A DNA stretch of 64,000 nt from Lepidodermella squamata. Its lineage: Eukaryota > Gastrotricha. Location of the stretch: contig JBLDXI010000024.1 of assembly GCA_047495785.1 (NCBI GenBank), positions 372,001-436,000 of the forward strand, written 5' to 3'. The notes below the pieces were generated by a model that was not told where the DNA came from, searched no databases, and saw nothing but the letters and a program-made list of their open reading frames with translations. Shown here in pieces: positions 1-10,924 of the stretch (within the stretch, counting starts at the first letter, position 1; each line of letters opens with the position of its first letter). Both the position numbers and the translations under genes were made by a program.

Positions 1-35
1 GCTTCAAAATTTGTTATATATTTGATCGATTTCAG

Positions 36-186
36 CCACTGGTCACTGCGGCGAAACCATCCGATGTTCGATTCTATAATTCGCACCGGGAAACTGCCGG
101 AGAATCCTGGCGAGCGGTTAACTTACGATTGGACCCCATTTATGGGTCGGTGTACAGTATGCGCTATCAAATCGGCTGCAATTTAG
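36..186 (+). CDS. Terminal exon of an unrecognised gene (5' part outside window)
   Basis: A good acceptor (TTTGATCGATTTCAG, ending at 35) is followed by an open frame from CAC at 37 to a TAG stop at 184-186. It encodes about 49 residues including HWSLRRNHPMFD, an RTGKLPENPGERLTYDW stretch and a closing CTVCAIKSAA. I do not recognise the family. The tail is hydrophilic with two cysteines (CTVC) near the C terminus and no membrane segment. The gene reads toward ZMYND11, so the two converge, with about 600 bp between their stop codons. The remaining exons lie left of the window. The exon could be a false join, but the acceptor, the frame and the composition, which is richer in G+C than the flanks, favour real coding sequence. 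Confidence 0.5.
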
Positions 187-790
187 ATGGGTGTGTCGCG
201 TCTTAGGAATGATTTCATGCATATCGCCTGTTTTTTGCTACAAATTGTATGTACCTCTCTGTCGTTGTTTTTTTTTGTCACTTCCGTCGAGTTTCCACAT
301 ATAGGCCCAGTAAATTTACACTCAAATAAAAGTAACCAACATTTATCAAAATTCTCATCCGATTTATTCAACGACCGAGATGTCAAGCAGTAGAAAATTG
401 GCAGGTTCCAAATCATTACCGATGTTGTCGATAATGTCAACTTTCGAATATTATATTCACATGCGAAACTCAAAAAACGAGAATAGTAATGTAAATTATC
501 AATATTTATTATATCGATGTGCTGCCGAGCAAGAGAGAGATAGGTAGAGAGAGACACGGGGATGGCATCGACAAGAATTACAAATGTAAATAAAACAGGA
601 TTACGCACCGTTTCCTAGAAGAGAAACCGATAATACTTACAGGGCAGAAGAATTCGAGAAGGAAGATTGGCGCATAACAACAATTCAACAATTTATAGTA
701 GCAAAGCGAACACACATATTACGCGGGTCAATTTTGTGACTTGATTTTTTGTCCAATAAAACGAATTATAGGTATATAAACAACCATATT
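187..790. other. Convergent 3' intergenic region
   Basis: AT-rich sequence between the stop codon of the left + strand gene and the stop codon of the minus-strand ZMYND11 gene. It should hold both 3' UTRs. Short open frames here have no family resemblance and no coding-like composition. An AATAAA lies at about 755 on the + strand, and TTTATT (AATAAA on the minus strand) at about 360 and 506 could serve ZMYND11. Confidence 0.5.
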
Positions 791-3250
791 TCAGCTAACA
801 TTAGTTGTAGCAGCGATAGCCTGGTTGCCACCTGTTGCCGATGAATTGCCAGTCGCGCTCGACGACGCATTAGCCCCAGACGCGTTGTCCTGGTTGCGAC
901 GCCGGCGACAGAAGCGTTTGTGTTCGTGGTACCAGTGTTCCTGTTGGCAATGCTGGCTGCAATACGCCGTGTTCCAGCAGCACGGGAAAAACGCTTCTTG
1001 GGAGCAATTGACGCACCACTGCTTCTTCTTGACCGCCGCAATCTCTTCAACCTGCTGCCGCTGTAATTTAGCGGTTTCTTCCGCCATTCTCCGCTCAGCC
1101 GTTGCCTGGTCGTTCCGCCTCTCGGCATCGAACTTCTCCTGCATTTGCTTCATTTTACTCTCGAATTCACGCTTCACCTCAACTAGTTTCCGTTCATACG
1201 CTTCGGCACACAAACTACCAGGTGGGCAAGGACCTGTTGATTTGGGCGGTGCAAGCGGAGGAGGGGACGAATGGGCGATCGGCTCGTTTTTCCCTAAATT
1301 GTGGTTTGAGTGGCGAGTCGTTGAGGAAATCGATCGTGCGATAGGTTCGGGTTTAGTCTCCGCTTTCGAGGCTACAGGTGCGTGCGATATACTACGATTA
1401 GTCACCGGCATGATCGGCGAAAGACTTGCGGGAGGTGCCACAACAACTGGGTCAGGTTTTGAGCGAATTTGAGGTGAATGATGCTTTTTTGAAGGCGGTG
1501 CTTCGGCGGCAGAGGAAGGCAGACTTGAACGCTGAGATGATCGAGTCGGCTTTTCATCGCCGTTTTGCGGCTGTTTCGAAGGTTTCACAGCAGTAGCAGG
1601 CTTTTCGGGTAATACAACAGGCTTCTCTGATTCAGCTGGTTTTAATGATCTCCGAGCTGAGGAACTAGTTTTTGGCATCGAGATTTCTTTTGTTAGAACA
1701 GGCAACGCGGGGCTACTAGCAATTATAGCCTCACTGACACTGGCGTCGCGAGAATCGTCGGCGGCCATCGAATTGCTGTTGGTTGGGGTCGGAGTGGATC
1801 GCACCGAAGTCGTAGAAATGCTCTTCCCACGAGCTTTTTTCGCCTTTCCATTACCGCTTGGCACCATCAACGCTGCTTTCTTCGACTTCTCTGTTTCAAT
1901 AGCCGCTCTCCAGTCGGAAACTGCCCACAACGCGTCAACAATTGGTGAAAATTTAGCCGGTCCATCGGAGAGAAATTTTTGCAGCACAGCTAACTCGTCC
2001 ATGGCTTTCGCGAATGCTGCAGTGCGTTTCGGCACGAGCTTTGAAACATCAGTTTCAATCGGTTTTAAACAGTCCGGCTCGATGAAAGCTCTTTCGTGGT
2101 TACCACCGAAATAACGCACATCAACAGTTGCCACTGCGTCGCTATCAACTTCGTCATCGTCTCGTAGTTGATTAACAGTTTGAACAACTTTAGCGGGCCA
2201 GTAGCTGTATCCTTTTTGCTTTGCGTAAACAAGGCGATGGGGAGGGGTGCACGGAATGGAAAACCAATTATCAGGCTTGGTATTTGAAAGAAGGTAGCAA
2301 GTTGGACAATTTTCGAGTTCGTCCAACTCGTAGTGAGCGTAGTTGTATAAAAGATCTGCAGTGGCGCTATACTCGCTTCCACTCGCCAGCACAAAACAGT
2401 GGAACATCGACTGTATGTCGCAGAGAAAATCCAAAGGGCTTCTAAAAAACATAATTAATGGTTACGTAAAGGATAACGTACAGGAGTATTACGTACTTGT
2501 AGGCATTTTTCGTAATTTTATCTTCGATAGTCTCAAAGCTGACGTATTTGAACATGAGAACTTTGTAGACTGCGTTGTTCATGCGATCAGGATCCAAATA
2601 GTGCTCTTTGAACCGCTCACGTAAAATGCAAATTATGAATATCAGCAACCTGAATCAAATATCGAAATAAAACCAATCTTGATAATACAAGCCATGGAAG
2701 ATTAAAACCTGTTGAGCTTTTTCAGATCGAGACCACATGGTTTGGCAGAACGTAGTTGACGGCACATGGAACAAACAAATTTTCCTTTAGTCGTGGGAGC
2801 ATCTACTGGACAACAAGCAGCATGGGAGACACGCCAACAGGATTCGCACGTAAGCACCACTCCACTGCCATGACAAGTGTGACAGAATGAGTCATGAGTA
2901 TACCGAAACTAAAGAACAGAAAAGGCTTAGCCAATAAAAAAACTATTATTCAAAGAACAAACAATTGGAGAGCTTTCAAAGCTGGGAATCGAGTAAATAT
3001 CTTTGCCATTTGATAACAGCAAACCATCTTCGAGCGCAAAACGAAGAGTGTTTTCAACATCAAGGGTTTCCAGCTAAAATGAAGAAATTATCATACAGTG
3101 AAAAATGCTTATGAATTAAATACTAACCTCTGGGCTTCTTAAAATATTGCTAGTTGAGCTTGGCTGCTGATTTTTCTGGCATTGTTGAATGCTATCATAA
3201 ATCTTCACCAGCACAGATGGATTCGATTTTATGAAAGGAGCGGAGCTCAT
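791..3250 (-). CDS. ZMYND11: ZMYND11/BS69-like chromatin reader (PHD-bromo-PWWP-MYND)
   Basis: Minus-strand exons 3250-3128, 3073-2963, 2908-2709, 2649-2497 and 2441-791 join in frame to 2238 nt (745 aa). Order: an N-terminal winged-helix-like segment (about 1-78); a PHD finger with paired Cys and a His (CHTC, CESC, HAAC, CSMC; about 84-125); a bromodomain (about 148-245); PWWP with [11 protein letters not shown] (about 255-320); a long Ser/Pro-rich linker with a Lys-rich stretch; and a C-terminal MYND zinc finger starting WCVNC (about 672-708). Vertebrate ZMYND11 has this domain order, binds H3.3 trimethylated on Lys36 through bromo-PWWP, and recruits corepressors through MYND. The segment [20 protein letters not shown] closely follows the family. 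The start is the ATG at 3250. The frame stays open upstream to a possible acceptor at 3277, so an earlier coding exon is possible. A nuclear role in transcription elongation or splicing repression is inferred by orthology. Confidence 0.9.
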
Positions 3251-4128
3251 TTCACTCAGTAATGCGGCTGCATAATCTTGAATAAAAATTAGGTAATGAG
3301 TTGTTCAACCTATATTTCATAATGAAAGGTACAGAAGGGAAGATTATAAAACCGTTGCATGTCATCAATGGATGGGTAAAATAATCTCTATGTAATAAGT
3401 AATACTGTATACGCGATAATTGTTAAATGAGCTACCAATAAATAAAAACGCGCTGAAATGGCGGAATATCTTTTCTTTGATAAAACTTTGCAACGGTACA
3501 AATTGCACAATTGAAATTGGTTTTTTTCATCACAGAGGGCTTCTATTTCCAACTTGAGGCTGCCGCGGGATCACTAGTGAACTCCACGCTGGCATAGATG
3601 GCTGGCATTTGACATTTCTTCGAGCACAGACCCAATAACAAGAAGGAAGAAGGACCCATCTCAGGAGTTCTGAGTCCCGGATCTCATATTTTCAGCCGCG
3701 CCAAATTTTGACTCAAATTTGTATCAGAAAATTACACTTTCCAAACAATTTTGATGACAGTCGAATAAATATTACACTAAAATGATTTCAATTTTTTTAA
3801 AAGTGGGCCGCCGCTCTTTTAAAAGCTCTTTTCGTAAGTCGAGCCAACGCACGGCAACAAATAACTTCTCTGTCAATCGATCAATATACCCAAGCTCTGT
3901 GATCAGGGCATTGTTTCCACCTTTCCTACTAATAGCTAAGTATTCTCAAACTCACCTGAACTTTTCAGAGAAAGTAGTTTTGCTGAGCTTCACGATATAT
4001 TTAGTAGCGCATCTGTTCCTGATAGTCTGTTCGTTGAATCTTTTTCTCTTTCACTGATTACTTGTCGTGAGTTTCACCTTGAATATTTCATGCGCATTGT
4101 ATGCTATTAGATAGTTTTGAGACAGATA
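3251..4128. other. Intergenic region between divergent ZMYND11 and IMP genes
   Basis: ZMYND11 reads left and IMP reads right, so this roughly 0.9 kb should hold both promoters and 5' UTRs. Short open frames at 3782-4057 look like chance. I see no clear TATA box. Possible acceptors just before the IMP start (GCTATTAG at 4110 and TTTTGAG at 4121) could be 5' UTR or trans-splice sites, which cannot be told apart from the sequence alone. The 3561-3581 stretch is noted separately. Confidence 0.4.
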
Positions 4129-6821
4129 ATGCAAGGTGAAAGCTCCACCTCCAACTCTCGGCGCCGCAGCAACCGGTTCAATCTACGAAATCTCCCAGAT
4201 TCTTATACTCAAGAAGATATCGCAACGTTTCTGGCTCCTTTCGGTAAACATACCAAGTTGGAAATTCACACCGCCGCTGATAAAGCAATCACCGTCGAGC
4301 TACATTACGAAACCCCGGAGGAAGCTACAGAAGCAGCTTCTAAACTATCTAAAGAGCAAGTCGATGGCAAAGCCTTGAAGGTTGACTTTGTTGGTGCTGG
4401 TGGCCGCTCAGGTGGTCGGAATCGTCAAGATAACTCAACTCGCATGCATAACAGCCTTGGTGGCCATGGGTCTCAGCAAGCATCGGCTAATCGCGCTGCC
4501 AATAACAATGACTTCCCGTTGCGCATTCTCGTTCCCACTGAAGTTGTTGGTGCTATCATCGGTCGCAAGGGCGAAACTATCAAGCAAATCACCCAAACTA
4601 GTCACGCCCGGATCGATATTCATGGCCGTGAAAACACAGGTCAAACTCCTGAAAAGGCCATTACTATCTACGGAACCCCTGAAAATTGCACTGCGGCCTG
4701 CAAGGAAATTTTGAAAATCATCGAACAAGAAATGAAGAATGAAGGAGCGAAGTAATTAACACCTGATTTAATTGATTGTTTCTATTATTATATTGATTTC
4801 ATGTTTCAGCGCTGATTTGGTTTTGAAGATCCTCGCTTACAATCAATTATGTGGACGTTTGATCGGCAAAGGTGGTGTAGTTATCAAGCAAATAATGTCG
4901 GAAACGAATACGAAAATAACCGTTTCTCGGCAAGAATGGTTCGCACCTGGAAACGTGACGTAAGTTCTCTGACGTCAAACTGAGCTGAGTTTCATATTTC
5001 AAATCATGTTTCGTTTCAGAGCGACTGATAGAGTTATCACTGTCAAGGGTGATCTGGACAACATGGCTCAGGCTGAATCGAAGATCTCCGAGCGTCTTCG
5101 TGCATGTTTCGAGAATGACTCTCAAGCTCAAGCACCTATGGCGCCCAATCCTGCGTTGAATATGTTTGCCCCTCCATTTAATCTTGCTCACGCCTCAGGC
5201 GGCCCTGGCGGCTCTCTGTCAGCATCATTCCCTCCGAATTATGCTGCTGCACCCGGTAATATGCAGCGCTTTCCTCAATTTCAAATGGCTCAGCCAATGC
5301 AGCAGCCTCCCAGTTGGTATTCGCAACCTCCTGGACCATGGGCCGGTGCTAATAACTTCCAGCCTCAGGCTGCTGTGAACTCGAACGCCATGCAGAATGC
5401 ATCCATGGTTATGGGCAGCGGTGGTCCGCCACCGAGCGCCGTCAACCAAATGGGTAGCCAGGCAGGCGCCAATGGCAATGCTGGCCCTGCCCAAAACGGA
5501 TCTGCCTCTGGCTGGCCGCCATCTGAAGTTGTAAATCTGTATATTCCCAACCTGGCTGTCGGTGCTATTATTGGCCAAAAGGGATCCTACATTCGTAAGA
5601 TTATCCAGTTGAGCAAAGCCTCAATCAAGGTAGCTCCTCTGCCGAAACAACCTGAAGAAACTGCTGCCAGCGGTGATAATGCCAACACTAACCGCGAAAG
5701 AATCGTCACTATTTCGGGCACGCCCGAGGCTCAGTGGAACGCCCAGTTCTACATTTTCGATAAGATCAAAACTGAGGGATTTTGTGGCAATGACGACCCG
5801 CGACTGATGACTGAAATTACGGTGCCCAAGTCGAAAGTAGGTCGTATCATCGGCAAAGGTGGTCGCAAGGTTCGTGAAATTCAGCAGCTAAGTGCTGCTG
5901 TTGTAAAGCTTCCGGAGCAGCCGTCGGATCAGGGTGACGACGTTAAAATTCAGATCATTGGCAATTTTTACGCCAATCAGACAGCGCAACGCTTCGTCCG
6001 CGCCCTGTGCTCGGCTAACCAGATGCCAAACGCCTCGATGCCCCTCGCTGGGCCACCTTCAGCTGGCGCCGGACCTCAAGCCGGCTCGTCGGCCTATTCG
6101 GCTGCGGGTCCGCGCAGCCAACAAGGGCTTCAGCAGAACCGAATGATGATGTCTGGTCCTCATCAACAACCAGGAGTTGTCGGTCACCTGCAGCAGCAGC
6201 AAGTCGGTTTGAACGGAACCATGCCGATGCCTCCGTCATTCGGCACCATGGTGCCCCCTGCCCTCAACCATCACTACCCGGGTGGCGCTCAACCACCGTA
6301 TGGCCCTCCGCACTACGGCCACCAGCAGCAGGTAATTTTGGTACTGAAATCAACTTAAAGTTCACTCTGTTTGAATACGTTTTTTATACCAGCATCCTGG
6401 TTCATATCAGCAACATCATGGCCAAGTTCATGCATCTCAGTACGGCCATGGTAGCGGACACCAGGCTTCGGGCCATCAATACCACCATGGTGGCAAGCAG
6501 TCTGGCGGCAACCAGGGACGAGGGAACCGCAACTACCAGAGCAATAAGGCCGGTTTAGTGGTTCCGCCGCCTGGCACCGTGCTATCGAACTCTACCTCAA
6601 AGGACAAGGAGACGAATGGTGCGACGAACGGCTCGAACCCGAACCTTGCGAACGGCAACGCTGCGACCAGCGAGAACGTGAGCAATGACGGCGAGAGCAC
6701 GAATAACGAGGCGCTGAATCACGAAAACGGCAGCAGTGGCTCGCCGACGGGCGGCGAAGAGGTCAACGACCTGCCGACTACGCCTGGCGCGGTCCCGGTG
6801 GCGATCGAGGGCAGCAACTGA
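4129..6821 (+). CDS. IGF2BP: IGF2BP/IMP-like mRNA-binding protein (1 RRM + 4 KH)
   Basis: Exons 4129-4751, 4810-4959, 5020-6331 and 6393-6821 join in frame to 2514 nt (837 aa), with introns of 58-61 bp. Domains: RRM (about 12-90); KH1 with GAIIGRKGETIK (about 125-205); KH2 with GRLIGKGGVVIK, split across exons 2 and 3; a Gln/Pro/Met/Ala-rich linker; KH3 with GAIIGQKGSYIRK (about 427-512); KH4 with GRIIGKGGRKVRE (about 519-590); then a Gln/His/Gly-rich tail and an Asn/Ser-rich acidic end. The GxxG loop is intact in all four KH domains. Family members (IMP, VICKZ, ZBP1) package, localise and stabilise mRNAs in cytoplasmic granules. Vertebrate forms have two RRMs; only one is seen here. The ATG at 4129 is chosen because the frame upstream holds only a non-ATG start. 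AATAAA signals lie at about 6887 and 7240. Confidence 0.93.
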
Positions 6822-8100
6822 AGTCCGACGGTGGCTGCTGCTCAGGATCAGACTTCTATTAGCATAGCATATGATTACAGAAAGAGAAATAAACAGTCCA
6901 ATTTTGGTTTTTGTAATTGATCATAACGCTAATTAGTTCTTGTTTTGTTACGCTTGTGAAAGAGAACGCTTGCTCAGAGAAAAAGCTGTGTTTTGTTGAG
7001 ACGTTTCTTCTCGTGTGTTGCTGTTGAAACAAGCAACTGATTGGTGTCATATTGACTACTCATCGACCGAAAATTGGCCTGACGCCGCTCGTAAAATTAT
7101 TCTTGTTTTTGATTAAAATACAAATGTATGATAGTTCTATCTATCGATGCGTTGCGCTCTATAATATTGAAGAAATACCCCGATATTGTGCATTGAGTTT
7201 GACATGAAAAAATCTGCACGTTGCGTGTAAATATACATTATGAAATAAAACTACTTCGCCTCCTTCCTAGTTCTTCTCTGTCGTTCGCTCTAATTACTGA
7301 TCCACCTGAAAAAAAGAAACTTAGCTTTACAATTGTCTCGGCTTTACGAGCTCATTTTCGCCTGCTTCTCGCAACTTGTCTCTTTTTAAACTAGTAAATT
7401 TGGAATGTAAGTCCTCGAAAAACTCTCCGGATTCATTACGTACAGCCCCAAGGCCCAGCTCAGCAATTCGCCATCATTAAAAATAATAAGCTGACTTGTC
7501 TATGCGCTACTTCTCACTCGATCATTGACGTAGAATTCGCATGAACCACCCTACAAATCTGAATGTGCCGTCAAATTATTACTATATTATTATTATTTCT
7601 GTAAATAACAACAAGTAATAATAGACCAGCGAGAAGATCGCGCGTATCGTAGGAGTGCGATCCAAATAATTTTGAGACGAATCGATCGCACGAAGAAGTC
7701 ACACACGATGAGGCACACAAGGTGCGGGGAAAAAATGAGAGTTATTTGCCGCAATTATTCCCGCATCCATCCATCTCCTGCGGACAGCTATTTTTCGGGC
7801 TATGTACTATTATTATTATTCTTATTCTTATTGCTTCTTGTCTGCGTAAACTCCTGTCCGGGGTACGAGTTCAAAATATGATGGTTGAAATGTAAGGCTT
7901 TGGTGTGCCGGTTCGTGTTCATCTGTGAGCTGATTCTGAGTGGTGATGTTTCCATCAACAATAATAATAATCTACTAATTGACTATTATAAAAGTTAATC
8001 ATTATTAGCAAATGCATATATATATTGCAAGTCCTTCTACAAATATATATCCGTATATACACGTATATAATATTTATAAATATCGATGCTGTTTATGAGA

Positions 8101-8124
8101 AAGATGATGACGATGACGATGATG
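8101..8124. repeat. GAT/GAC microsatellite
   Basis: An imperfect GATGAC/GATGAT trinucleotide run. It makes a spurious Asp-rich open frame, not a gene. Confidence 0.8.
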
Positions 8125-9347
8125 TCTTCTTTTATGATAGTCCTCGCCGGGTCGGTGGAAAACTTCACATACACACACACCCGTGCTCGCAATGGCCACG
8201 CAATGGAGAGCTTTCATTTGTCTTTTTGCTACGTCCATTGAATGTTCTTCTCTTTTGGCATTGAATCGATTCTTTCAATGCGTTCAATGCGTCGAGTTCA
8301 TGTTAAAAATATCACGTATCAGAAGCCGCTGTTGCTGCTTCAATTTTCTTTTTTGATGATACGTTTTTTTGGAGAAAATTTTTCTAAAATATTGAAGATA
8401 AAGTATAATATGAAGATGGGTGATGAAGATGACGATGATAACGACGAAGGCGAGATGTTTCGTCGCAAAGCCAGCGTTTTTCACGATGATGACTGAAAAC
8501 TGAAAATGTTTCGAATCAGTGGCGATCTATCCGGCGGCCTGCTTAAAACAAAAGTAAAAAGATATCGAAATAGTATCCTTCACTTCAGAATCGCTAAAAT
8601 ACTTGAGGAAAGTACAGCGCATCAAACTTGATCTAGAAATGATGTTACAACTGCTATAGGGCAAGCGGTAGTAGTGATAAAGCGCTATTTCCCCGAAAGC
8701 ATCACACACATTTACTGAACTTCTCTTGCATAAATCTACTTGTGTAAATTTAAATCGGTTTACTGCTTTTATTATTTTTCCTCTGTTATTCGGTTTGAAC
8801 ACACTAGAAAACTATTCGCGACAAAAATCGACGAGACTTCATTCATTTCTCTCCATGTATAGTTTACTTAGTTCTATGTAACTGCATCTTGATGAAAAAC
8901 ACTTATTCATTATATAAAATCTGATTATAAAAAATTCGATTGTAGCGGTTAAAGATTCTTTGATTCTTGTCTGTTCATGTTTCTGTAATGATAATACGAC
9001 AACAGCCCTTGCGATAATAGATCGAAAATTTTCTTTTCTTCTTCTCGATCTTCTCCCTCCGATGTCTCTGACAAGTTGGTTAATTGTAAGTTGTAATTAC
9101 TCGCGGATTTTCTGACGTGTTTTGGGTCATCCCCTCGGTTTCTCTCTTTTGATTGTAATGGTAATTGGAATATCTACGATTTGCAAGTTTTGATTCAGAA
9201 TGGAAATCCTCCGCACCTTCGACTGTCATTTTTCGGTTTTTTTCTCGCTCGGTAATGAATAATGAAAATTTTCTCTGTTTCATAAATCGAAAAAAAACTA
9301 TCTAATTGCTTACATTTAATTCATGCCATAAATACATGTTTCTCTCT

Positions 9348-9366
9348 AATAATAATAATAATAATA
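9348..9366. repeat. (AAT)n microsatellite
   Basis: About six perfect AAT units in intergenic sequence; a useful polymorphic marker candidate. Confidence 0.85.
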
Positions 9367-10323
9367 CTATCGATAATGATAAATCTATTATAAACAAAAT
9401 AATCTTTCTCTGTAACTACTTGATCTTCGCAAGTTTCGCCAACAGCATCCTCTTCGCCGCTTAATTTTGACTGACTGGTCGATTGATGTATGAATTGAAT
9501 TGGTGTACGTTGAGCAAAAATACACACATTCTCGGTGGTTCGAAAGCGATCACGCCGCTAATTTCTTGCTGTAAGTTCTGCCTACCCTGTACTAGGTCAT
9601 CTCGAATTCAAAACCGCTTGTGAACACATGATTGCGACTACACCATTTGACTGTCTTAACATCAATAAGTGAACGGGTTGAATTGAATACAATAATATCA
9701 CACACAGATTACCACAACTTCTTCAGATCGTTTCCTCTGCCTTGTCTGATGATGACTGATCACTGTGAAGCCACTCTATCGCCACATAAAAGCGCGCCTT
9801 GTGTGAACGTGTTTTGGCGTTGATTCGAAAAGCAGCGAAATAAAGTCCTGTCTGGCGTTAAAAACTCGGTGACTTTTTTTTGATATTTTATGGTTCCAAT
9901 TCGGTACAAAACATTGCTAACTGAAGCTGCGGTACTAGAGGTTTAAGCTGGAATTGAATGTTTTTACTTCAGTGGCGGTTGAAATGCAAAACAGGTGAAA
10001 ATTCTTCATTTCGCGATTCCTTTTATTAATTCATCATTTTTATCAATATTTCAGTAAACATTCTGATTTGAATATGAGACAACCTGAAAATATGAGTGCT
10101 ACGACACTAACACGCACTGCATGGAAGAAAACGGAATAATAATAATAACATCGTGTGTATCGAAGCACACCAAATAAGCATCAAATAATGGTATAACGTA
10201 AAAGATATGGCATTTGAAAATCAAAAAGCTGAGCCACGCGAAATTCGTGCCCTTTATTCATTTTTTCTACTAATTACGAAAAATTATTAATATTTATAGC
10301 ATTTGGTCTCATCAATTTCATTG

Positions 10324-10350
10324 ATAATAATAATAATATTAATAATAATT
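10324..10350. repeat. (ATA)n microsatellite
   Basis: An interrupted ATA/TAA run in intergenic sequence near the 3' end of PAR-3. Confidence 0.8.
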
Positions 10351-10924
10351 AAATGTTCTTCAAGCAGTCCGCTAGAAATGGTAGTTTCATCGAATGCACC
10401 TTTTCAGTCTTACTTTACAGCTCTTCACACTACAGGATTCGATGGACGACAACAACGACAAGCAAGCTCGTGAAAATAAAACCTGCCAGGTGGCGTGTTA
10501 TGTACATGGTCATCATCACTTGTTGTAAAAAAAGAAGAGTAGTTTGGTGCAGTTTTGGCCCCGCTACCAAGGAAGAAGATCGACAGTTCGCTAGAAAAGC
10601 AGGTTATTTCTGACACAATGCGCTCTACCAAGGCACGACTTTGATTAGCGTCCCTTATATGTACGTGAGAAGAAAAATATAAAGAACAGCAGGAAACAAG
10701 GCGCAGATAATATTACAGTAGAGCAAGTGAATCATTTAATAAAAGATTTGTGATTATTGTTCCAAGCGATCATCATCTATCTCAACAGTATCAACAAGCT
10801 TTTGTTGCAAATTGTATAAAACTCTAAGCGTTTTTAATTAATTTATCAGCCACACACGCACATTCACATCACAAAGCATCGATGGGTCGTAAAAATAAGC
10901 TGAATTTTTGAGCGATTTTTACTA

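Larger units (their letters stand above)
6822..10924. other. AT-rich intergenic region with microsatellites
   Basis: About 4.1 kb between the IMP stop and the PAR-3 stop (convergent). It includes a long IMP 3' UTR with AATAAA at about 6887 and 7240. The rest is AT-rich, with TAA/ATT, GAT and CA/TA microsatellites. The open frames here (for example 8527-8802 minus and 10353-10613 plus) have low-complexity composition and no recognisable domain, so no gene is called. PAR-3 3' UTR sequence should occupy the right end. Confidence 0.5.

Noticed and set aside
3782-4057. 91-codon plus-strand frame before the IMP gene
   Set aside because: Phe/Leu/Ser-rich translation typical of AT-rich non-coding DNA; it ends before the IMP start and shows no family similarity.
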